64,000 bases of DNA from the NCBI RefSeq assembly GCF_049243985.1, contig NC_135379.1:21226001-21290000 (forward strand), given 5' to 3'. This document shows, piece by piece, positions 35,161 through 64,000 of this stretch (the stretch's first letter is position 1; every line of letters begins with the position of its first letter). The notes under the pieces were generated by a model. That model saw only the letters and a program-made list of their open reading frames with translations. It was not told where the DNA came from and did no database searches. The DNA comes from Paroedura picta. Taxonomy: Eukaryota > Chordata > Lepidosauria > Squamata > Gekkonidae. Position numbers and translations under genes: made by a program.

Positions 35161-35524
35161 CCATAGCCCACACTCAACTTACTGAACAGCAGAAAAAATA
35201 GGGCAATATCATTCCAAATGCTATGAACTCACTGTGCCCACAATGCTATAGAAATTTCCCCATTCTCTATGGTAATTAATTAGCATAGACTGGTGGGATT
35301 CCTAGAACATCACAGATGTAGTGACATCAGTTCTGGGTCATAACCCATAGGTAATTTCATGGGGTTTGTGAAAGTCCCCAGACTCTTGGGGGTTGCAGCC
35401 ATAGGGCTACCAACTCTATTGGCTCAGCCACAAAGCTTCCTGGCCTGAGTTTAGGCCATTATGAGAGCTGAATTTGTGCAGAAGCCAGGTAAACTGCAGT
35501 TTAGGGTTTCAGATTAGAAGGGTA

Positions 35525-35642
35525 GTTTCACAGGGTAACCATGTTGGTCTGCAGTAGAAAAATTAGATTCCAGTCCAGTAGCACCTTAAAAAACACATAG
35601 ATTTTCAGAGTCTAAACTTTTGAGAATCATGAAGGGAGTTTC
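35525..35642 (+). repeat. Dispersed repeat with ggtaaccatgttggtctg module
   Basis: cacagggtaaccatgttggt, gattccagtccagtagcacc and gattttcagagtctaaactt make up a repeat common in reptile genomes as I recall. Other copies lie at 33776 (reverse), 38322 and 39205. Class not known to me. Confidence 0.55.
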
Positions 35643-35877
35643 TGTTGGCAGAGAGAAGTGGAACACTAGGTTGCTTAAAAGACTAAAAAAAATTAAGAAG
35701 AGAAAAACTTTGTGAACGGGAGATGAGAGAAGGACCTAATAGTCTTTCTGCCTGCATTCATTCTGTCTGTTGTTCTGGAGGCAGGAAGGGAGGAAGGATG
35801 CTCAAAGGAGCAAGAAGTCTCCAGTGAGCCAATCATGACACTGGGGGAGAGTATTTAAAAGGAGGAGAAGAAGACAA

Positions 35878-35997
35878 AGATGATGATGAAGAAGGCAAGT
35901 TGGTTTTTATATTCCACTTTTCACTACCTGAAGGAGTCTTAAGGTGACTTACAAACACCTTTCCATTCCTTTCTCCACAACAGACACCTGCTGAGGA
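35878..35997 (-). mobile_element. CORE (MIR-like) SINE, 3' fragment
   Basis: Only the tail side is kept: gaagaaggcaagttggtttt, ttcactacctgaaggagtct and ccacaacagacacctg. Confidence 0.7.
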
Positions 35998-36552
35998 AAG
36001 CAAATAATCATTCTCATACTTTAAAGTGCGGAGTTTGACTTCATTTTCTGTTTCAACCTTTTAAAACATATTCTATAATTCAGGCAGTGTAAAGAAACCT
36101 TTTGTCGCTCTGGGTCTGAAATCAGGAAGAAGTAGTAAAGCAGAGGGAAGAAGTCTAGAGAGAAGGGAGAAAGTGCTACAGGAGGAAATCATTTGTGGAT
36201 TTTTTTTGTTTTTGTTTTAGGAAATGTGCCTTCAAATGTAGCTGCGACACATCAAGGCAGCCTACAAACTGCCAGTTTCCAGAGAACAGGTAAACTCCAG
36301 TTATCTTTGTTAACCCTTTGGAAGCAACATAGACAACATCTGTATGACAAAAAGAATTCTATATTTCTCTGTATATGGAGATATCTATCTACAAAGAGAC
36401 ACGTGCACAGTTGCCTGTAGTAATGACACTTCTGAGACTGTGTTAATTTGATAGTTTGCTAGTGAACAGGAATTGTTGACTGAACTTTTATCCTTGGAAT
36501 GACATGACAGAGATGGCATTTCCTTAATGGGCAATCTAGTTTACAGACTAGG

Positions 36553-36665
36553 ACAGCCTTTCTCGACTTTTCTATTGTAGAGAAACCCCTGAAACATTCT
36601 TCAGGCTTCAAGTAATACCACAACCTGCATGATCATGCAGAATATGTTTGGGAAGCATAACCGCA
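36553..36665 (+). mobile_element. hAT-like repeat, left fragment, same family as 13683
   Basis: cagcctttctcgacttttct, tagagaaacccctgaaacat, and gatcatgcagaatatgtttg-ggaagcata match the left side of the family; the rest is missing. Confidence 0.5.
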
Positions 36666-36810
36666 TACACTATTGAACAGGACTGCGCAGCGATCTGATA
36701 GGTAAGCTGACCCCTACCTACCACCCCTCAGAGGATGCTACGCTAACCAATACACCATGCGGGCTTTCCCTGGCGTGTTTACATCTTAAAATCTGTCTGT
36801 TGATCTAAAC

Positions 36811-36923
36811 CAGGGGTAGTCAACCTGTGGTCCTCCAGATGTCCATGGACTACAATTCCCATGAGTCCCTGGTGGGAATTGTAGTCCATGAACATCTGGA
36901 GGACCACAGGTTGACTACCCCTG
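36811..36923. mobile_element. Fold-back hAT element (113 bp)
   Basis: Ends CAGGGGTAGTCAACCTG and CAGGTTGACTACCCCTG, with a perfect 8-bp duplication atctaaac at 36803-36810 and 36924-36931. The centre is shorter than in the copy at 35025. Confidence 0.9.
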
Positions 36924-36931
36924 ATCTAAAC

Positions 36932-38321
36932 AATATGGCTGAGAATATGAAGGACAAGGGCTGTGGGGCAGAGTGGCTTTATCCTTTCTTTTCTTGGCAG
37001 CAAGTTTGAAAGGAAAGAAACTCAGTCAGGACAGTGGTGGGTAGGGGTGGGCAGGTGTAGGTCTGCCTGCCTCTTTAGGAACTTAAGGAACCTCTACGTG
37101 GTGGCGGGGGGGGGGTGATTTCCTCCCTGCTTTCCCCTAAGTCTCTGCCTCTCCCCCTTTTCCCTTTGGCTTGTTGGAACATGTGCTCTCATTCCTTAAT
37201 GACTCATCACTGCAAAGATTCAAGGGGGAGGGGTTAGAATTTCAGACCACGGAAGATTTGTGCACAGCACTCAGTATTATTCACCTCACTAACCGCTTTG
37301 CATCCCCCCCCCCCCCTCTCGTACACAGACCCGTGGCAACCTTCTCCAGCTGCGCTGCTTTATGGACCATGGAGAGACACTTATTCATGGTGATAAATCT
37401 ATGCAAGGAAGCACTACGCATGATGGCCATGGTAATTGTCCTCCTAGCCTTCATAATCGCAGATGCTACTTGGAAAATAAATTGGATGCTTGCTTGCTAG
37501 GAGTTTTATGCAGAGCATTGTGCAAGCTAATGTGCATTTCACACTACAATAAACAACACTCTTCAACCTTCACGCTTCTGACTTGGCTCATGGTAGCAGC
37601 CTTGGACTTAGCAATGCCTCTTCCTGAGGGGTCGTTTTAACAGTTAAAGGATTGAACATGTTAGACCACCACAGTGACCACATGATGCCAGCGGGCCTAT
37701 GAAATTTGGGGATTTATTGATAAAAAACCCTGGATGAGGGGGACACACACAAAAGGCAACAGATATCTTAGGTGATAGAATGGCCTGGACCACTGGAGAT
37801 TGCAGGAGGAAGGTCATATTTTTACATTTGTATCAAAATGTCTGCAAATGGGAAACTATCACAGCAGTCAATGGACTACTCCCCCCCCTTTTTTTTTTTT
37901 TACTGCAGAGATGTTCTTTTATGGGGAAGGCATTATGAAATGGTACCGTCCATTTTACTACATTGTGTTTCTTTGCCCTTTTCTGGCAAAACCAGGCCAA
38001 AACTGATGATTTTTAGAAAGAGATGGAGGGATGCGGGTATCTAATGTGGAGGGGATCAGCCAACGTTGTAGCCATGTGATGACCTCCCTTCCTGCATGAC
38101 CCGAAAGCACCAGCATCACGGTGGGGCAGTGGTCTGGCACTCACCCCAAATATCATCATTTGGGGACAAAGATCACCTCTCCCCCCATTTTGCCAGCCTG
38201 CTTTTGCTTGCTGACCAGATGAACATCAATGGGCAATGGAAACATTTTCCTACCATTGGCAGGCAACTGGTAAGTCTATTTATTAGACATTTTCCAGATA
38301 AGACAAACATAAACACCAAAA
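36932..38321. other. Intergenic, nothing recognised apart from homopolymers
   Basis: Runs of G (37106), C (37305) and C/T (37881) are present. Open frames of about 100 codons here have no known motif. Confidence 0.55.
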
Positions 38322-38430
38322 GAGAATCAGGGTGGTAGCCATGCTGGTCTGAAGCAGGAGAATAAGTCTGAGGCCAGTAGCACCTCTCAGACCAACAAAG
38401 TTTTATTTGCATTTAACTTACAACACGAAG
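38322..38430 (+). repeat. Dispersed repeat with ggtagccatgctggtctg module
   Basis: aatcagggtggtagccatgc, tggtctgaagcaggagaata and agaccaacaaagttttattt match the family at 35525. Confidence 0.55.
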
Positions 38431-39204
38431 AACCATTTTACAGCACTGATACTTCAAATGAGCAACCAGCATAGCACAAAAAGAGTTCAGGTAAAGCTAA
38501 AGATATCAGGCTAGGCATGGGTTTTTTATGTTTCTGTTGTTTAGGGCAACAATGTGCTTGGGGGGGGGCATAATTATCCTACAACAGTTTTACAGAGAGC
38601 AGGAGTTTTTAAAAAGTTCTTCAGGCAATGAGTAACCTTTCATGTAACCTTTCACTATGTCATATTACAGTATAAGATTTTTATGCAGACATTTTTCAAT
38701 TTGTCCTTGAAAAATCCCTAATAATACTGGGCAGAAAACTAGACTGAAATGTATACTAGCTGAGAGTCTCTCATCAGTTTGCAGTGAGGAATTTGCCTCA
38801 GGCAGGGGGGGGGAGGAATGGGAGGGGGGCAGAAGCAACAAGAATGAAATATCCAATTTCACGGAGCCCAGTAGCTGCTTTTAATCTCTAACCACAAACT
38901 ACCTGGCTATAATTTGCGTATGTGAAAGAACACAGACCTCTGTGCATGTTCAAAGTGCCTTTTATTCACCGGTTATCAAGTTCCTGATGTCACCTCTCCA
39001 GGCATTTGGAATTAGGACTCAAGAAGTGAAGATGTATGATACTAAAGCAAGTTTAAGCCACAGTACCTGTCAACTAAAGACAAAGGGCTGGGAGAGCATA
39101 AAATACAGGCAATCTTAAACACAGCCACGCTGCAGAAAGATGAGATCTTGGGAAGATCAAAATAAATCAGAGCCAAGAGCAGTCCCTCCTCTGACTATAG
39201 ATTC

Positions 39205-39365
39205 AGGTGGGCAACTGTGTTGGTCTGAGGCAGCAGAACCATGTTTGAGTCCAGTGGCCCTATAAGACCTCTACTTATATCTATGGACTGGTAATTTCTA
39301 TGTAATTGTATCTGAAGAAGTGTGTTGGCACATGAAAGCTTATGACAAATCTTGGAGTTATGCCA
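39205..39365 (+). repeat. Dispersed repeat with ggcaactgtgttggtctg module
   Basis: gggcaactgtgttggtctga, gagtccagtggccctataag and tctgaagaagtgtgttggca-catgaaagctta give the longest copy of the family, including the right-hand part. Confidence 0.55.
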
Positions 39366-39837
39366 GTGTCAGCCTTGGCTGGTATTCTGAGCCCTTTGCA
39401 GGATTTCTCCCTTATCTCCAGATAAGGCAACCTGGAGCCATTGACTCTTTCACATCCTAACCTACCTCACAGAGTTGTTGTTCGGGTCAAACAGGGGAGG
39501 CAGAAATGTTGCAAGATTCTGTAGATTCCAATCTGGAAGAGAAGTGTGGCATAAGTAGATTAAATAAATATATATTCTGACCAGCTGTGGTATTCAGTAG
39601 GAACTCAAAAGGAACTCTGCCCATGCTCAGAAATATTCTGTTTCTCAGGTTCCAACTCTGAACACAGTCAGAGGCAACAGGTTCTGCAGAGTGCTCAGAA
39701 GCTGCTGCTTTTCTTAGTCTAACTTGTTGCTGCTAGTTGATGTGACAGGGCAAGAATTTCTTTGCCTGGTAACAAAAAGGGAGGCGGGGAATGGGTGGGA
39801 GGAGCAGAAGAGCAGCAGCCTGCAGGCTCCCCCCCCC

Positions 39838-39863
39838 CCACGCACACACACACACACACACAT
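39838..39863. repeat. (CA)n microsatellite
   Basis: A C run followed by about 10 CA units, 1.8 kb upstream of the COL1A2 start. Confidence 0.9.
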
Positions 39864-40084
39864 ACACATGGATCTTTGAAGGAAAAGTGGGAGGGGAAGT
39901 GAGCCTTTTGTTTCAGAGTCTTGGAGAAGGGAAGTCGCATAAGGAATGGAGCGTCTCTGCTTGAGGTGAACCATCTGCCAAGTAACCCTCCTTGAGTTGC
40001 CCAAAGGAGAGACCAGAAGGAAGAGACACCCCTTTGGGTGGAAGATGGCTTGGCAAGGAGAAGTGACCCTGTCACTCACTGCAG

Positions 40085-40182
40085 AAGGGGAGAGAGGGAG
40101 GAGGGGAGGCTAGCCAGAAAGTTGGGACAGCCAAGGGATGGGAGGGGAGGAGGGGAGGAGGGAGGGAGGGAGGGAGGGAGAC
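40085..40182 (+). repeat. G-rich (GGGA)n-like tract
   Basis: Many runs of three or four Gs separated by one to three bases, ending in a pure (GGGA)n stretch of about six units. It lies about 1.4 kb upstream of the inferred COL1A2 start and could form G-quadruplexes on this strand. Confidence 0.85.
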
Positions 40183-41255
40183 TGATGACGCCCAGCCAGT
40201 CAAAGGATGTCCAGGAATTCCAGGATGGGGGACAGGAGCGATGTGGAATCAGAGATGAAATTCTCAGCTAGCTTTCTTGGACCGAAGCTCCCTAGAAATC
40301 AAGAGGAATGGCATTCTCCAAGTACGCAGAGACCCTGTTGGACTGTGACCAGGCCTGCAGGAGTGAGGGTCCCGATACAGTCTGGAAGTGGGAGGGGAGG
40401 AAAGTAGGCCAGTTTGCCAACTTGTCTGGACCGGGATCCTTAGTCAGCCCTGGAGGGGACAGGGGACCACTGAAGAGCCTGGATTCCCCCCTCCTCTGTT
40501 TTTAAGGGAGGAGGCGTGAGATCAGGGCTCTTGGAATAGGTGAGGGCGGAAGGCACACTGTGAGGTCTTGGGCTGAATGGAATGCAAGGGAGGGCGTACA
40601 GAAGAGGAGCAAGCCAAGGCAGAGGAGAAGGAAGGGGCGCCTGTGTGACTTCAGGGCAAGGGGGCCAAGCAAGAGCGCACCAAGAGGGAAAAAACGCGAG
40701 TGTGCATCTTCGCCTTTCAATCTCTCCCTCTCTGTGCAAAATGGTCAGTGAATACTGGAGCTCTCGTTGGTCTGGGGACCTCCTCCCACTTCCTGGTATG
40801 GAAAAGTTGGGAGGGGGAACAGTGGAGCTACGGGGGCTGCGGTAGCCCTGGGCCTGTGCTTGGGAGCCCACAGGAGAAAGATGCCTTGGGCACCCCCCCC
40901 CCCGAAGGCACTGGCTCCTGAGTCTTCCCTTTCCAGGGACAGTGGCCGAGCCAATGGGCATTAAGCTGGGCACCCAGTCTTTTGCCTTGGTTGCCCTGAT
41001 TTCCTGGGAGGGGCTCTACAGACAAGGATTGGGGGGGGTCTCAGAAGCCCCTCTCCCCCGGTAGCTCCAGGCTTTGTCCCCGACGGCTGGCGTCCGCCCT
41101 GCCCTGCCCTGCGCTGCCCTCCTTCACCTCGCTGGCAGGACCTGGACAGCTCCTGCTTTGAAAGCGGCGGGCTGTGCTGCCGGCGGGCGACTCCGCGCGC
41201 TTCCCGAGCGGGCAACCCACAAAAGGGGGCAAAAGGGAGGCGGGGGGAAGGAGTC

Positions 41256-41330
41256 CAGACAGCCAGTCATTTTTTCCCCCTTTCCAATGCCGAGAAGTGT
41301 CCACGTCCTCAGAAAGAATGGAACCAATTT
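41256..41330 (+). promoter_or_regulatory. COL1A2: Conserved upstream promoter block, TGF-beta response region
   Basis: A CAGACA (Smad) box at 41256-41261 is followed by an AP-1-like word cagtcat (41264-41270) and then a 36-bp block (41295-41330, beginning aagtgtccacgtcc and ending ggaaccaattt). As I remember it, the human promoter has the same order with nearly the same 36 bp, in the region shown to answer TGF-beta. Here the block is about 350 bp before the start of transcription, farther than the roughly 260 bp in human, because the GC-rich spacer is longer. The AP-1 core is degenerate. Confidence 0.75.
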
Positions 41331-41462
41331 GGCATCCCCGCCCCCTGCCTCTGCCTCTCTCTCTCTCCCCCCTCTCTCCGCCCCCCGCCCCCCGCCCCAG
41401 CCTCTGCCTCCATCCCTCCCAGCAGCGGCCCAGATGGCCGGGACAGGCCGGAGTGGAAGCGC

Positions 41463-41468
41463 CACGTG
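41463..41468 (+). promoter_or_regulatory. E-box CACGTG in COL1A2 promoter
   Basis: A palindromic CACGTG lies about 140 bp before the inferred start, inside the CpG-rich promoter. It could bind bHLH-ZIP proteins (USF or Myc type), but this is only a motif match. Confidence 0.4.
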
Positions 41469-41521
41469 ACGCTCTCGCGGCGCCCCCGGGTCCCCCCGCC
41501 CGCGCCCCTCGCGGCTCTCCC

Positions 41522-41526
41522 ATTGG
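41522..41526 (-). promoter_or_regulatory. COL1A2: Inverted CCAAT box (NF-Y/CBF site)
   Basis: ATTGG in the context ctcccattgg sits about 80 bp upstream of the inferred start, the same place as the well-studied CBF/NF-Y site of mammalian COL1A2. Confidence 0.85.
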
Positions 41527-41572
41527 ACGCGACGCGTTCCACGGCTCGGTCGGCGCAGGGCACCTCCTGCCG

Positions 41573-41580
41573 TATAAATA
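41573..41580 (+). promoter_or_regulatory. COL1A2: COL1A2 TATA box
   Basis: tataaata lies about 30 bp before the inferred start of transcription. The flanking words, ctcctgccg before and agggc followed by gggctttattattttagca after, match the human promoter as I recall it. Confidence 0.92.
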
Positions 41581-41605
41581 GGGCTGACGGGGGCTTTATT
41601 ATTTT

Positions 41606-41744
41606 AGCATCCCGGGCAGCAGGTTTCTGCTACGTTTGGAGTTACCCGGCCGCCACGACTGTATGCCTGCGTCCCATAAGTCCTAGCTTTCCACCGACCC
41701 GGGGACTCAGAAACACAAGGAGTCTGCATGTCTAGGCAGTAGAC
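41606..41744 (+). other. COL1A2: COL1A2 5' UTR
   Basis: The untranslated leader is about 139 nt. The start of transcription is inferred from the TATA distance (about 30 bp) and from the match of agcatcccgggcagcagg to the human start region (agcaccacggcagcagg) as I remember it. It holds two minimal upstream ORFs, at 41663-41686 (eight codons with stop) and 41728-41742 (five codons with stop). The second ends two bases before the true ATG. Upstream ATGs in this leader are a known feature of fibrillar collagen mRNAs. The exact cap site is not visible from sequence. Confidence 0.8.

Positions 41745-41748
<4 letters not shown>
41726..41748 (+). promoter_or_regulatory. COL1A2: Collagen 5' stem-loop around the start codon (LARP6-type)
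   Basis: A perfect 8-bp inverted repeat, gcatgtct (41726-41733) and agacatgc (41741-41748), encloses a 7-base loop. The right arm contains the first bases of the coding ATG. This is the 5' stem-loop shared by COL1A1, COL1A2 and COL3A1 mRNAs, known to bind LARP6 and tune collagen translation. The second upstream ORF starts in the left arm and stops at the edge of the right arm. Confidence 0.9.
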
Positions 41749-63389
<21,641 letters not shown>

Positions 63390-64000
63390 GTGAGCATTTG
63401 AGTGAGAGAGGAATACAACCAAGGGAAATGATAATTAAGGAGGCTGGCATTGCCATCCTAAGCAGAGTTACACACTTCTAAATCTATTGACTTCTACACA
63501 AGCATAGGCTTTCCGAATTTGGGTCTAACATGAACCACATTGAAGGGTGTGTCTTCACCAGCCCTTTGAGGGCTAGAATGGAAAGATTGAGTCGATTACC
63601 ATGGGGGAAACAGTCAGACCTTATCCATAATGATCACCTGATACCTGTGTTCTGTGTTATTGTAGGACCAGCAGGGTTCACTGTACAGACTTAAGCTAGT
63701 GCTGGGTCTCCGTTATCCCTCATTCACTCAAAGGGCATTGCTTGAATGCTCTCATTCAAGGTTGATAATGGTCTCCTGGAATGCCAAAATGCAATGTGTT
63801 GTGGCTGGAAGGCAGTTGTTCCCACCACCAAATTTGACTGTTGCTTCCATTTTGTTGTGGGATTTGTGCTAATGTTATGGGAATTCTTTGCATGGGTTCC
63901 TATGACATCAACACCACTGCAAGGTACTTCATATATCCTTTCCTTGCCTACCTGTTCCATTTTTGAATAACCCTTCTGTTGCAGAAAATACTTTCTCATA
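63390..64000 (+). other. COL1A2: COL1A2 intron 11, 5' part
   Basis: The window ends inside this intron. No repeat or exon is recognised; the next expected exon would begin with a GHNG-type triplet run and is not present. Confidence 0.75.

Larger units (their letters stand above)
39366..40950. other. Upstream flank of the COL1A2 promoter
   Basis: The composition rises in G and C towards the gene, with the CA run at 39838 and the GGGA tract at 40085. A 177-codon minus-strand open frame (40440-40973) is proline- and serine-rich without a known domain; it follows the GC content and is not called. Confidence 0.5.
41040..41700. promoter_or_regulatory. COL1A2: CpG-rich promoter region of COL1A2
   Basis: This stretch is visibly richer in G, C and CpG than the AT-rich DNA on both sides and ends within the 5' UTR. 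Several long open frames on both strands here (up to 160 codons, antisense) are low-complexity products of the GC content and are not called as genes. It covers the conserved TGF-beta block, E-box, CCAAT and TATA elements. Confidence 0.7.

Noticed and set aside
32155-36931. A CRISPR-like array of spaced repeats
   Set aside because: The repeated units are independent SINE and hAT insertions of varied length, orientation and spacing in a vertebrate genome.
40440-40973. A 177-codon minus-strand open frame, the longest in the window
   Set aside because: It is proline- and serine-rich without domain or splice support; the GC-rich flank yields long frames by chance on both strands.
1-41000. An upstream neighbour gene such as BET1 or TFPI2, expected near COL1A2 in other vertebrates
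   Set aside because: No exon of either is recognisable in this interval; they would lie beyond the left edge.
41041-41523. A 160-codon antisense open frame across the COL1A2 promoter
   Set aside because: It is Gly/Arg-rich because of the CpG-rich promoter, has no known domain and overlaps conserved promoter elements.

Overview
The window is vertebrate nuclear DNA, most likely from a squamate reptile (a lizard or gecko; the species cannot be fixed). It holds the 5' part of one recognisable protein gene, COL1A2 (collagen type I alpha 2 chain), on the + strand. The squamate call rests on two things. The coding exons carry sauropsid-type differences from the human chain, including a telopeptide that resembles chicken as I recall it. 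The repeats include Bov-B LINE fragments with their partner Sauria SINEs, CR1 and L2 LINE pieces, tRNA-derived CORE (MIR-like) SINEs, 5S-rRNA-derived SINEs, short fold-back hAT elements and a SPIN-type hAT element.

Layout. Positions 1 to about 41,000 are intergenic. I recognise no exon there, only scattered repeats separated by unique-looking DNA. From about 40,900 to 41,700 the base composition turns GC- and CpG-rich and holds the COL1A2 promoter: a TGF-beta-response-like block (41256-41330), an inverted CCAAT box (41522-41526), a TATA box (41573-41580) and an inferred start of transcription near 41606. The 5' UTR has two tiny upstream ORFs and the conserved stem-loop that spans the start codon in fibrillar collagen mRNAs. 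Exons 1 to 11 run from there to 63389, and the gene continues past the right edge.

The eleven coding segments (70, 11, 18, 36, 84, 57, 45, 54, 54, 54 and 54 nt) all have GT/AG borders and join in one open frame of 179 codons. They give the signal peptide, the short N-propeptide, the ADAMTS2-type cleavage site, the N-telopeptide and about the first 90 residues of the triple helix, including the helical cross-link lysine at helix position 87. Introns range from about 0.5 to 5.7 kb and contain the same repeat families as the intergenic part.

I found no CRISPR array, bacterial gene, complete transposon-encoded gene or clear novel system. The most useful second-look items are a pair of same-orientation CTCF-like motifs in intron 1, the SPIN element with a perfect 8-bp target duplication, a solo LTR nested in a SINE, the 5S-derived SINEs, a family of palindromic hAT elements with perfect target duplications, and a short repeat-free intron 2 where birds are known to have an alternative promoter.
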